Below are positions 8,847 to 17,863 of a stretch of DNA of 64,000 bases, one piece after another. Every line of letters starts with the position of its first letter. Positions within the stretch are counted from its first letter, which is position 1. A program made the translations under genes and the position numbers. The notes beneath the pieces were generated by a model. The model saw nothing but the letters and a program-made list of their open reading frames with translations. It had not been told where the DNA came from and did not search any database. Source of the stretch: Colwellia sp. (GTDB lineage: Bacteria; Pseudomonadota; Gammaproteobacteria; Enterobacterales; Alteromonadaceae); assembly GCF_013214175.1 (NCBI RefSeq), contig NZ_JABSPA010000002.1:62001-126000 (forward strand). Direction: 5' to 3'.

Positions 8847-10030
8847 TGAATATCCTCGTTTTAACGACACTCTATCCAAATAATATTCAGCACAGGCATG
8901 GCATTTTTATTGAAAATAGAGTGAAAGAACTAGTGAAGCGTTATCCTGACGCTAAGGTAAAGGTACTTGCGCCAGTGCCTTATTTTCCTACTTGGTTACC
9001 TATTAATGAATATAAGAAATATAGTGCCGTATTCGAGCAAGAAGTTCGCGCCAATATAGAGGTTTTCCATCCTAAGTATTTAGTTATACCTAAAATAGGT
9101 ATGAATATTACGCCTCATTTTTTATATAAAACATGCTTAACTAGCATTGCTGAAATTCAAGATGAAGGTTTTTCTATTGATGTAATAGATGCCCATTACT
9201 TCTATCCAGATGGTGTAGTGGCTAGTTGGATAAGTAAAAAACTGAATATACCGGTAATGGTAACGGCACGTGGTAGTGATATTAATGTTATCCCTGAAAA
9301 TAAGATTGCTAGAAAACGAATAATAAAGGCATTAATGAATATTGATGCCAGTGCAGCTGTTTCACAAGCGTTGGCTGAGGAAATGATGAAGCTTGCGCCA
9401 TTGGCTAAGCCGCCAATAGTATTAAAAAATGGAGTAGACTTAGAAGTTTTTCACCCAAAGGTGCCTAAGCCACAATTACCATTTACTTTATCTAAAGATG
9501 AAAAGCTGATTCTCAGTGTTGGTAACCTAATTGAGTTAAAAGGGCATCACCTTGTTATTGAAGCACTGGCCTTAATGCCTAATATCAAGCTGATCATTAT
9601 TGGTGAAGGTATATTGAAGGCAAAATTACAACAGCAAGTGGAAAAACTAAAATTAGCTGATAGGGTGCACTTTACGGGTAACATATTACAAAGAGAACTA
9701 CCGGGTTACTACGCCAGTGCGGACGTTTTAGTACTCGCATCCAGTAGAGAAGGGATGCCTAACGTGCTGATGGAATCCATAGCATGTGGAACACCGGTTG
9801 TTGCAACTAATGTTGGAGGTAGCAAAGAAGTAATATATTCACTAGAAGTGGGTCAGCTGCTAAATGATAGAAGTAGTAAAAGTATTGTTAAAGCGTTAAA
9901 TTCCGTTTTATCAAAAGACTTAAATAAAGAGGATATCCGGTGTTTTTCAGAGTGCTACGGCTGGGAAAAAACAACAGAGCAGCAATATCGCCAGATAAAC
10001 GAAATAGCTAATATAAAGGGTTTGTTTTAA
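8846..10030 (+). CDS. GT4-family glycosyltransferase
   Basis: The product is a 394-residue glycosyltransferase with two Rossmann halves. Visible features are the N-terminal LTTLYPNNIQHRHGIFIENR (residues 6-25), a mid-protein TARGSDINVIPE (near 140) and the donor region SSREGMPNVLMESIACGTPVV (split around residue 300) followed by ATNVGG. It probably transfers a sugar to the lipid-linked intermediate; donor and linkage are unknown. The ATG at 8846 overlaps the previous TAA by one base. The stop is followed immediately by the ATG of a 28-codon gene, suggesting continued coupling. Confidence 0.85.
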   Translation: MNILVLTTLYPNNIQHRHGIFIENRVKELVKRYPDAKVKVLAPVPYFPTWLPINEYKKYSAVFEQEVRANIEVFHPKYLVIPKIGMNITPHFLYKTCLTSIAEIQDEGFSIDVIDAHYFYPDGVVASWISKKLNIPVMVTARGSDINVIPENKIARKRIIKALMNIDASAAVSQALAEEMMKLAPLAKPPIVLKNGVDLEVFHPKVPKPQLPFTLSKDEKLILSVGNLIELKGHHLVIEALALMPNIKLIIIGEGILKAKLQQQVEKLKLADRVHFTGNILQRELPGYYASADVLVLASSREGMPNVLMESIACGTPVVATNVGGSKEVIYSLEVGQLLNDRSSKSIVKALNSVLSKDLNKEDIRCFSECYGWEKTTEQQYRQINEIANIKGLF

Positions 10031-10117
10031 ATGGATAGTTTACTTTTTGGTGTAAACATTATTTCGATTGCCTTTTTATGTTATTGGGCTGTAAAAAATG
10101 AAGGTGATGACGAATAA
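10031..10117 (+). CDS. 28-residue membrane microprotein between glycosyltransferase and O-glycosyl ligase
   Basis: This reading frame starts with ATG directly after the previous TAA and ends in TAA at 10115-10117, where the last A is also the first base of the ligase ATG (TAATG). The product, MDSLLFGVNIISIAFLCYWA followed by VKNEGDDE, has one hydrophobic helix of about 18 residues and an acidic C-terminal tail. Both junctions have the coupling arrangement used by the real genes around it, and no other frame fills the space. That is good evidence it is translated. I recognise no family. It could be a small partner of the ligase, or simply a coupling peptide that delivers ribosomes to the ligase start. 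Confidence 0.65.
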   Translation: MDSLLFGVNIISIAFLCYWAVKNEGDDE

Positions 10118-11445
10118 TGCGCGATATTTTACTGGTATTGGTTTTTCCCTTCCTTCTATATTTTATCTTTAAGCGCCCTTATATTGGTGTTTCGTTATGG
10201 ATTTGGAGCGCAATGTTTTTTCCAAATGGTTGGGTCTGGGGTTTTGCTTCATCTATACGCTACAACATGTTGATTGCAGCTGTGACTATTATTTCTTATT
10301 TTTTCCAAAAAGATAAAATAAAAACAGATAGCTCAGCTTTAACGACTTTAATTCTGTTCTTTTTTATTTTGACCACTATTTCTAGTGCTTTTACTATTTC
10401 GAACCTCGATATTGTTTGGTATGAGTGGAGCTTATTTTTTAAAATTATAATTTTTTATCTATTGTGCATTTTAACGATTAAAACCAAGCATCATGTAAAT
10501 GTATTTATTTGGGCTATTACCTTGTCGGCAGCTTATTTTGGTGCCGCAGAAGGTCTTAAATACATAATAACTGCTGGCGGCCATGTTATTGAGGGCATAC
10601 CTGGTAGTAGGCTAAGAGATAGGAATGAGCTAGCGCTTGCCGTTAATATGACTTTACCCTTAATTATTTTTTTATTGTCGCAAACAAAATATAAATGGTT
10701 AAGGTTAGCTTTGATTGGCGCAGTTATTTTTAATGTCGTGGCAATCATAGGCTCTTTCTCACGCGGCGGCATGTTAGGGTTGATTGTCATTGGTGGCTAT
10801 TTTTTCTTGCAAAGTAAACGGAAGTTACTGGTATCAATCGTTTTAATTTTAAGTGTCGGCATTGGTAGTGTCTTTGTTTCTGATAAATGGACAAATCGTA
10901 TGGATACTATAGAAACTATGGGGCAAGACTCTTCTTTTCTTGGACGAGTTGTTGCTTGGAAGCAAGCGGTATTAATGGCTGTTGACCATCCTATTTTGGG
11001 TGGCGGCTTTAAAGCAGGGCAAAACCCAAGTGTTTGGTATTTGTATGAAGATAACTTCCACAGTTTAAACTTTATTATTGATACCGGTGACTATAGAGTT
11101 TCTAGGCCAAAAGCTGCCCATAGTATTTATTTTCAAGTCTTAGGTGATCAAGGTTTTGTCGGTTTATTTACTTTTCTGGCAATTTTGTTGCTTGCTTACC
11201 GTAAGTTAGTTTGGGTGACTAAAAATACTACTGATGAATGGCTTATAGGCTTAGCGCGAATGGTCAAAGTGTCTTTAGTTGCCTATGCCGCAGGGGGGTC
11301 GGCATTAAGTTTACCTTACTTTGATCTTTCATTTGCTTTGTTTGCCCTTTGCCATATTTTATCTGAAATAGTTAAAAGGCAAAACAACAAGCACTTACTA
11401 GTTGAGCCCGCGATTAACTCTAGAAGGTATACAAATAATGTTTAG
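10117..11445 (+). CDS. Putative O-glycosyl ligase, exosortase A system-associated
   Basis: The product is a 442-residue polytopic membrane protein with about ten hydrophobic segments, of the Wzy/WaaL O-antigen-ligase superfamily. The N-terminus (MRDILLVLVFPFLLYF, then RPYIGVSLWIWSAMFFPNGW) matches the exosortase-A-linked ligase group (TIGR03097). Wzy_C features are SFSRGGMLGL (near residue 211) and the periplasmic KAAHSIYFQVLGDQG (near 331), which contains the His expected in this superfamily. It should act on the periplasmic side, polymerising repeat units or transferring glycan to protein; which of these is not known. The start is coupled to the 28-residue gene before it, and its end overlaps the next gene by 8 bp. 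Confidence 0.87.
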   Translation: MRDILLVLVFPFLLYFIFKRPYIGVSLWIWSAMFFPNGWVWGFASSIRYNMLIAAVTIISYFFQKDKIKTDSSALTTLILFFFILTTISSAFTISNLDIVWYEWSLFFKIIIFYLLCILTIKTKHHVNVFIWAITLSAAYFGAAEGLKYIITAGGHVIEGIPGSRLRDRNELALAVNMTLPLIIFLLSQTKYKWLRLALIGAVIFNVVAIIGSFSRGGMLGLIVIGGYFFLQSKRKLLVSIVLILSVGIGSVFVSDKWTNRMDTIETMGQDSSFLGRVVAWKQAVLMAVDHPILGGGFKAGQNPSVWYLYEDNFHSLNFIIDTGDYRVSRPKAAHSIYFQVLGDQGFVGLFTFLAILLLAYRKLVWVTKNTTDEWLIGLARMVKVSLVAYAAGGSALSLPYFDLSFALFALCHILSEIVKRQNNKHLLVEPAINSRRYTNNV

Positions 11446-12400
11446 TCATATTATTGCCCCTGTTTTAAATGGCGTTGTCGCTGTATCGGGTGAAAATAAG
11501 TTAGGGGTGTTAACTTATCACCGAATTGGTGCATCATATAACCAAAATTTTATGGATGAACACTTGTTTGAGCAGCAACTCATTTGGTTAAAACGATACT
11601 TTAATCCGGTTAGTCTCGCTGAAGGTTTAGTACTGCAACAACAAGGTAAACTGCCAAAACGAGCTGTCGCTATAACCATTGATGATGGCTATCTGGATAG
11701 TTACACAAAAATATTTCCCTTATTAAAAAAACACAAAATAACCGCTACTTTTTTTATTAGCACTTCAGGTTTGAAATCTGGTTTTTTATGGGATGAACTT
11801 ATTTCTTCAACTATTTTGACTCTAGCGGTTAATGTTTCAGAATTAAGCTTTGATGGTGATAAATACCCATTAACTACTTATAACCAAAGACTTAGTTGTT
11901 CAAAACTAATTATTGAAAAAGTTAAGTATTGTTCATTACAAGAAAGAGAAAGGCTTATTAAACTGTTATTAAAGCAAATAGGTCAACCTGAATTATGCCA
12001 TCAATTTTTAGATGAAGAGCAGATCATTACTTTGCATCAGGCCGGTATGGGCATTGGTGCACATACGGTAAATCATCCAATACTCGCTTGCGAAGATAAC
12101 GCTACCGCTAAAGCTGAAATGCTTAAATCAAAGCGTCAATTGGAAGATATTATAGGTAAGCCCGTAGACTTTATTGCTTACCCGAATGGCAAAAAGAATA
12201 TAGATTTTAATGAAAAACATCAGGAGCTTGCCAAAGAATGTGGTTTTAAAGCTGCATTTAGTAGTGACTGGGGTTGCATAAATAAATCGGATGACCCCTT
12301 TTATTTCAAGCGTTTTACTCCATGGGATGCTACTGAGGCTAAATTTAGTTTGCGTTTAGCGTTAAACTTTAGCGGGCTATATACAAGGCTATTCAATTAA
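11438..12400 (+). CDS. NodB-type polysaccharide deacetylase
   Basis: The product has 320 residues with a NodB homology domain. Motif 1 is TIDDGYLDSY (metal-binding and catalytic Asp pair), motif 2 is GAHTVNHP (the His pair of the metal site) and a later block is FIAYPNGKKN. A helical insertion of about 90 residues separates the first two motifs, as in the long polysaccharide-deacetylase subgroup of XrtA and EPS loci. It would remove acetyl groups from a sugar precursor or polymer. I chose ATG at 11438, with AGAAGG at 11422-11427, over an upstream TTG at 11402 that would add 12 unlikely residues inside the ligase gene. No signal peptide is visible. It abuts the next gene with no gap. Confidence 0.85.
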   Translation: MFSHIIAPVLNGVVAVSGENKLGVLTYHRIGASYNQNFMDEHLFEQQLIWLKRYFNPVSLAEGLVLQQQGKLPKRAVAITIDDGYLDSYTKIFPLLKKHKITATFFISTSGLKSGFLWDELISSTILTLAVNVSELSFDGDKYPLTTYNQRLSCSKLIIEKVKYCSLQERERLIKLLLKQIGQPELCHQFLDEEQIITLHQAGMGIGAHTVNHPILACEDNATAKAEMLKSKRQLEDIIGKPVDFIAYPNGKKNIDFNEKHQELAKECGFKAAFSSDWGCINKSDDPFYFKRFTPWDATEAKFSLRLALNFSGLYTRLFN

Positions 12401-13609
12401 ATGACGACTCAGAGTAAACGTACCATTTTAATGGTCGCCTTAGACTTTCCACCCTGTCAGAGTGCCGGTGTGCAACGCACGTTAAAGTTCGCTGAGTATT
12501 TAGTGGACCTAGGCTGGGATGTTATTGTTTTAACAGTTGATGAAAATGTTTATGCAGTAACCGATCAACAGGTAAGTATTCCTGAAAATGTAAAAGTATA
12601 TCGTTGCCATGCTTTTGACTCGGCAAGAGATTTTTCAGTTAAGGGCAAGTACTTTGCTTGGAGTAAAGTGCCTGATCGTTGGTGGTCATGGGCGATAAAA
12701 GCAATCCCCTTAGGCAAGAAACTGATTGAACAATATCAACCTGATATTATTTGGTCTACTTATCCTGTGTCAACGGCTCACTTTATTGCTTATAAATTAC
12801 AGCAATTCAGCAAGCTTCCTTGGATTGCTGATTATAGAGATCCTTTGCAATGTCGTTATGATAAGAAAGTCTTAAAATATAGCTTTATAGCTAAATGGAT
12901 TGAAAAAAAGACTATTCAACACTGTAGCAAGGCGGTATATACCACTGAACGAGCAGCGCAGCTGTACCGAAGATTATATCCGGATGAAAAATTAACTAAG
13001 TTTACACTTATCGAAAATGGCTTTGATGAAGGTAACTTTAAAAATATTACTGTTGTTGATAATAATATAGGTAGTAAATATACCTTATTGCATAGTGGTG
13101 CTGTCTATGAAAATGGTAGGGACCCTAAGTCTATTTTTAGTGCGATAAGTGAGCTACAACAAGAAGGACTACTTAATAACGATAATTTTGAATTGGTATT
13201 TCGCGGTGCCAGCAGTGAGCGATATAAATTACAGATACAAAAACTAGGAATTGGAAATTTAGTTCACTTTAAAAAAAATGTATCGTATAGCGATTCTTTA
13301 AGCGAAATGGCGGCAACATCGGGTCTTTTACTTATTCAAGGTCAGTTATTCGATAACCAGATTCCAAGCAAAGCATATGAGTATATTCGTTGTAATAAAG
13401 CTATATTGGCATTAACACCAAGGGATGGCTCCACTGGACTGCTATTGCAGCAAGTTCATGGTACTGAAATAGTCGAGGGTGTAGATGATATTAAAAAAGC
13501 AATAAAAAGAATGTTGTTAAAGGGAGCTATTAAGGAAAGAGCAAGTGCTAGCTTTTCTCGTTATACCAAAACACTACAGTTAGATCTTTTATTAAGATCA
13601 TTGTGTTAA
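12401..13609 (+). CDS. Glycosyltransferase (GT4-like)
   Basis: The product has 402 residues. The N-terminus MVALDFPPCQSAGVQRTLKF (residues 11-30) is the FPP...G-x-QR type of donor/acceptor loop seen in EPS glycosyltransferases, and DYRDPLQCRYD (near 142) is a second recognisable block. The C-terminal donor site reads QIPSKAYEYIRCNKAIL (near 322), a variant where the classic E-x7-E is replaced by SK-x-YEY, as in WcaL/fucosyltransferase-like groups. The sugar is unknown. The start follows the deacetylase stop directly. A 26-bp gap precedes the first flippase. Confidence 0.82.
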   Translation: MTTQSKRTILMVALDFPPCQSAGVQRTLKFAEYLVDLGWDVIVLTVDENVYAVTDQQVSIPENVKVYRCHAFDSARDFSVKGKYFAWSKVPDRWWSWAIKAIPLGKKLIEQYQPDIIWSTYPVSTAHFIAYKLQQFSKLPWIADYRDPLQCRYDKKVLKYSFIAKWIEKKTIQHCSKAVYTTERAAQLYRRLYPDEKLTKFTLIENGFDEGNFKNITVVDNNIGSKYTLLHSGAVYENGRDPKSIFSAISELQQEGLLNNDNFELVFRGASSERYKLQIQKLGIGNLVHFKKNVSYSDSLSEMAATSGLLLIQGQLFDNQIPSKAYEYIRCNKAILALTPRDGSTGLLLQQVHGTEIVEGVDDIKKAIKRMLLKGAIKERASASFSRYTKTLQLDLLLRSLC

Positions 13610-13635
13610 TTTTTTGATATTTAATCGTTATTGGG

Positions 13636-15111
13636 TTGATAAAGTTGTCATCATTAAAAAATAAAGTTATCTCTGGTTTGGCTTGGTCAAGTCTAGCTAA
13701 ATTGATCGCTCAGCTATTATCATGGATAGCTACTTTTGTTGTTATACGTTATTTAAATCCGGACGATTATGCCATCGTTGGTCTAGCTTTTGCTTTTACC
13801 GGATTTTTTTATGTATTGAGTGAGTTTGGCTTAGCAGATGCATTAATACAGAAAAAGAACACCAAGGAAGAAAACTACTCACAAGTATTTAGTGCAACGT
13901 TATTATTAAATACGATTATTTTTATATTTTTTTATGGTGTAAGTGCTAGTTTTGCTGATTTTTATCAGAATAAGGCGTTGGAAGCTGTTTTACTATTTGT
14001 TGCGGCCAATTTATTACTCTCTTCGTTTATCGTTATTCCTGAAACGTTAATGAATAAAAAAATGCTCTTTAAACGAAGAGCATTGATTGAAACCTTGGCC
14101 AGTACTCTTAATACGTTGACCACCTTGGGTTTAGCGGTAACAGGTTTTGGTTACTGGTCGATTCTTATAGGACAAGCGGTAAATACGTTAAGTCGGGTAA
14201 TCTTGTTTAATAGCTTTGGTTATCATAATTATAACCTTATGTTTAATTTTAAAGGCTTTGGATCCTTATTGAATTTTGGTGGTTATACTTTTGCCTCAAG
14301 AGCTGTTTGGGCATTTTATAATAAGCTCGATATATTGATTATAGGTCGTGTTTTTGGCTCGCAATTATTGGGTGTATATACTATTGCTTTGCAATTAGCG
14401 TCTATGCCGTTAGAGAAAATATCAGGCACAATAAACCAAGTAGCTTTTTCTGCTTTTAGCCAAAATAATGATAGTAAAGAAAATGAGCAACACTTTTTAT
14501 TTTCACTTAGGCTTCTTGCCGTTGTTCTTTTTCCTGCATTTATTGGTATTGCCGCAATATCGCCTATTTTAATCCCTGTACTTATTGGCGATAAATGGCT
14601 TGAGTCCATAATTTTTATACAGTTACTCTCGTTAATCATGCCATTAAAATTAATTAGTAGTTTTGTAAATACTTTTATTGCCAGTAAAGGTGATGCAAAA
14701 TTTAACCTTAAAATGTCTTTGTTATATTTATTGTTTATTGGCGTAGGTTTAATAATAGGTAGTTATGGAGAAGTCATTGATGCGGTAATCGGTTTAGTGC
14801 TTGGTTATACGTTGTGCTTTTTAATAGTATCTTACTTTTCCATAAGTAAGTTAAGCTGTTCGTATAGGCTCTTTATAGAGTGCTTATGGCGACCTATTGT
14901 ATGTGCTTTACTTATGTGGTCAATAATTTCATTACAGCAATCTTATTATCCATTTAACCTCCATTCGTTACTAAACCTTTGCATTATGATTGTGCAAGGT
15001 GGCTTAGCTTATTCAATGTGTATATGGCTAATAGGTAGAACTCATATTAAAGATATTATGGAATTGATTTCTACTTTTCGCGTAGAAACTACTTCAAAAG
15101 GAAAGTTGTAG
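13636..15111 (+). CDS. Polysaccharide flippase (Wzx/MOP superfamily), first of two
   Basis: The product is a 491-residue membrane protein with 12-14 hydrophobic segments, of the lipopolysaccharide-exporter (WzxC/TuaB-like) branch of the MOP superfamily. The N-terminal SGLAWSSLAKLIAQLLSWIA and YLNPDDYAIVGLA blocks are typical. It should flip the undecaprenyl-linked repeat unit across the inner membrane. The start is uncertain: TTG at 13636, or TTG at 13645 which would begin MSSLKNK; neither has a convincing ribosome site. The stop at 15109-15111 is directly followed by the ATG of a second, clearly diverged flippase. Confidence 0.88.
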   Translation: MIKLSSLKNKVISGLAWSSLAKLIAQLLSWIATFVVIRYLNPDDYAIVGLAFAFTGFFYVLSEFGLADALIQKKNTKEENYSQVFSATLLLNTIIFIFFYGVSASFADFYQNKALEAVLLFVAANLLLSSFIVIPETLMNKKMLFKRRALIETLASTLNTLTTLGLAVTGFGYWSILIGQAVNTLSRVILFNSFGYHNYNLMFNFKGFGSLLNFGGYTFASRAVWAFYNKLDILIIGRVFGSQLLGVYTIALQLASMPLEKISGTINQVAFSAFSQNNDSKENEQHFLFSLRLLAVVLFPAFIGIAAISPILIPVLIGDKWLESIIFIQLLSLIMPLKLISSFVNTFIASKGDAKFNLKMSLLYLLFIGVGLIIGSYGEVIDAVIGLVLGYTLCFLIVSYFSISKLSCSYRLFIECLWRPIVCALLMWSIISLQQSYYPFNLHSLLNLCIMIVQGGLAYSMCIWLIGRTHIKDIMELISTFRVETTSKGKL

Positions 15112-16578
15112 ATGGATGCCTTAAATAAAAAAGTAGCTATCGGTGCTGGCTGGGCAATTTTTACAAGGCTTTTAGTTAAATCGTTAGGGTTAATAAGTAC
15201 AGTGATTCTAGCAAGGGTATTGGCACCTGAAGATTTTGGTGTCATAGCAATGTGCATGATCATTATTGCCTTCCTTGAGGTTTTTACTAGTTTTGGTTTT
15301 GATATAAACATTATCCAGAGGGATAAAGTTTGTAATAGGTTATTGGATTCTGCTTGGACCTTAAAGCTCGTAACGGGAGGGGTACTTACTTTAATATTAG
15401 TGGTGATAAGTGAGTATATTGGTTTATATTATGATGATACTAGACTTGTCCAATTAACTCTTGTCCTATCCTGCCTCCCCTTGATTTCTAGTTTGCAAAA
15501 TATTGGTTTTGTTTTATATCGAAAGAAGTTAGACCTGACTAAAGAGTTTCGTCTCGAGGTTGTTTCAAAGTTAGGTTCTTTCATTGCAACAATAGGCTTT
15601 GCTATTTTTTTAGAAAACTACTGGGCATTAGTTATTGGGATGTATGTAAATGCTGTTATGAAAGTAATTATGAGCTTTCTAATGCACCCTTATAGACCCC
15701 ATTTTTCTTTGGTGTATGCTCAAGAGTTATTTAAGTTCTCTAAGTGGCTTTTACTTAATAATCTACTTATCTTTTTTAATCACAAAATAACTGACTTATT
15801 TATTGGCAAGCAGTCATCAGCACAAGAATTGGGTTTTTATACTGTGGGTTATGAGATTTCAAATCTACCAACAACAGAGTTAGTTTTTCCATTAAGTAGG
15901 GCAATATTTCCCGGTTATGCAAAAATTAGAGAAGATAAATCCTTACTTAAAAAAATGTTCCTTCAATATACAACCGTCATTATATTTTTTGCCGCTCCCA
16001 TAAGCTTTGGGATAGCGGTATTATCAAAAGATATTGTTGCAATACTGCTAGGAGATAAGTGGGAGGGTGTTGAAGATATAATTTATATCTTAGCTTTTTA
16101 TGGGCTAATACGTGCATCCGTAAGTAATGCAGGAAGTGTTTTTCTTGCTATTGGTAAGCCAATGATACCAGTGGTAATCTCAACAATCAGACTAGTTCTA
16201 ATTATTCCTTTACTCTTGTTTTTGGTACCTACAAATCTTGCTGTCGGGGGAGCATGGTCAGTATTATTGGTTTCGTGTATAGTTTTTTTCATGAGTTTGG
16301 GGAGTTTAGCTTACTGTATATCTATTGACTTTAAAGAGTATTTATCTATTTTTTTACCTCCTGTTATTGTCAGCTCTATAATGTACTTTACTCTTCTTTT
16401 GCTTCAAGAAAACAGCTATTTTACAAGTAGCTTAATTATAGGCTTTATAATGCAAGTGTCTTTAGGTGCTGTCATATATTTACTGTTAATAATACTGTAT
16501 TTTCGTATATATCAAACCGAACACTTTTCATTTCAATTAATGGAAAAAATAAAGGAAATTTTAAAAGGGAAACTATGA
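15112..16578 (+). CDS. Polysaccharide flippase (Wzx/MOP superfamily), second of two
   Basis: The product has 488 residues and about 12-14 membrane segments, of the same general family as the preceding gene. The two share the layout around ARVLAPEDFGVIAM (residues 31-44), but the sequences are far apart, so this is not a recent duplication. ATG at 15112 has AAAGGAAAG at 15097-15105. The end overlaps the pyruvyltransferase-like gene by four bases (ATGA). By eye, codon use is more AT-rich here (many ATA and AGA codons) than in the XrtA core, consistent with an accessory part of the locus. The specific lipid-linked substrate is not predictable. Confidence 0.86.
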   Translation: MDALNKKVAIGAGWAIFTRLLVKSLGLISTVILARVLAPEDFGVIAMCMIIIAFLEVFTSFGFDINIIQRDKVCNRLLDSAWTLKLVTGGVLTLILVVISEYIGLYYDDTRLVQLTLVLSCLPLISSLQNIGFVLYRKKLDLTKEFRLEVVSKLGSFIATIGFAIFLENYWALVIGMYVNAVMKVIMSFLMHPYRPHFSLVYAQELFKFSKWLLLNNLLIFFNHKITDLFIGKQSSAQELGFYTVGYEISNLPTTELVFPLSRAIFPGYAKIREDKSLLKKMFLQYTTVIIFFAAPISFGIAVLSKDIVAILLGDKWEGVEDIIYILAFYGLIRASVSNAGSVFLAIGKPMIPVVISTIRLVLIIPLLLFLVPTNLAVGGAWSVLLVSCIVFFMSLGSLAYCISIDFKEYLSIFLPPVIVSSIMYFTLLLLQENSYFTSSLIIGFIMQVSLGAVIYLLLIILYFRIYQTEHFSFQLMEKIKEILKGKL

Positions 16579-17789
16579 CTATTAATATTTTATTAACAGA
16601 TAACGTAATCTTAAATGGAGGAGATTCAGCCATATTAAAAGGGACTTTTGATGTTCTGAATACACTCCCAAAAAGCAATGGTTTTTCTTATAAAGTTCAT
16701 TGTGATTATTTTGATTCAGCAATAAATCAATATAAAGATTTACCATTAAACCGTTCAATACAGGAGTCGGTTAACCTCTTTCCTCCACGCTTCTTTTGGC
16801 GGTTCTCATCTATAAATCGATTTGTAAAATATGGTCCCTTAACTCTTTCAAAAGCGGAGCTAGAAGCCTTTAATGATTATAAACAAGCAGACATTGTAAT
16901 AACTTGTGGTGGTAGCTTCTTAACTGATTCATATTCTTTGGAGAATACACTTCTAGGTTATGATGTCGCTTTAAATTTGAAAAAACCTCTTTACCTTGTT
17001 GGGCAATCAATAGGGCCTTTTACTTCAGAAATAAAAAAAGAAGAAGTAGCTATTCGTTTAAGGAAAATGGATAAAATACTTGTACGTGATCATAAGAGCT
17101 ATCTCGAGGCGCTAGATATGGGGTGCTCTGTTGATTCCCTATATGAAGCTAAAGATATGGCTTTTAATATTAGTACGAAGGTAACAAATAAAACATTAGA
17201 TGAAGATAATTTAACTATTGGTATTTCTGTTAGAAAATGGACATTTCCATATGATTCACAACTAGATAGAGATAAAAAGTACGAAAATTACATTTCTTCT
17301 ATGAGAGAGTTAGTGAATTCATTGGTGGATAAATATAATGCAAATATTGTTTTTGTCTCGACATGTCAAGGTGATGAGTCATATAAATTTCATGATAATA
17401 AAGTTGCTGAAGAAATCACTGCAGGACTGTCTAGGGATACTAAAGAAAGAGTTACAATTAATTCTACATTTATGACCCCTGAAGTGTTTATGTCTGAAGT
17501 TGAAAAATTAGATGTATTTATTGGTACTCGTATGCATGCGTGTATTCTTGCGCTATTAAAAAATATTCCGACTATTAATATATGCTATGAGTTTAAGTCA
17601 GCAGAACTTTTTGAGTCCATGGACTTAGGAAATTTTGTTCATGATATCAATCAGGTTGAGCCGATTAAAATTATAGAAAATATTTCTTTGATTTTCTCTC
17701 AATATGATGAAATAAAGTCAAATATATTTATGAAAATTGCTGAATTCAAAGAGATAAATAGAAAAGCAATTCATGAAGTTTTTGAATAA
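16575..17789 (+). CDS. Polysaccharide pyruvyl transferase family protein
   Basis: The product has 404 residues resembling the polysaccharide pyruvyl transferase family (PF04230, WcaK/CsaB-like). Signatures are an N-terminal LTDNVILNGGDSAILKG (from residue 6), CGGSFLTDSYS with LVGQSIGPFTS in the middle (near 114-146), and GTRMHACILALLKNIPTIN (near 317), the conserved GxR-x-H region. Family members move pyruvate from phosphoenolpyruvate to a sugar, giving a ketal, though some act as glycosyl- or related transferases. The start ATG at 16575 overlaps the flippase stop. After the gene there are 74 bp before the next start. A pyruvylated polymer is an inference from the family only. Confidence 0.8.
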   Translation: MTINILLTDNVILNGGDSAILKGTFDVLNTLPKSNGFSYKVHCDYFDSAINQYKDLPLNRSIQESVNLFPPRFFWRFSSINRFVKYGPLTLSKAELEAFNDYKQADIVITCGGSFLTDSYSLENTLLGYDVALNLKKPLYLVGQSIGPFTSEIKKEEVAIRLRKMDKILVRDHKSYLEALDMGCSVDSLYEAKDMAFNISTKVTNKTLDEDNLTIGISVRKWTFPYDSQLDRDKKYENYISSMRELVNSLVDKYNANIVFVSTCQGDESYKFHDNKVAEEITAGLSRDTKERVTINSTFMTPEVFMSEVEKLDVFIGTRMHACILALLKNIPTINICYEFKSAELFESMDLGNFVHDINQVEPIKIIENISLIFSQYDEIKSNIFMKIAEFKEINRKAIHEVFE

Positions 17790-17863
17790 AATCTTTTATT
17801 CATTGAAGTGCCTTTCTTAGTTAGTAGGTGTTTAAGCGTATTTATATGGTTCGGGGTGACGTT

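Noticed and set aside
15112-16578. Tandem flippases as a recent gene duplication
   Set aside because: The two proteins share layout but only scattered identity, so recent duplication is unlikely.
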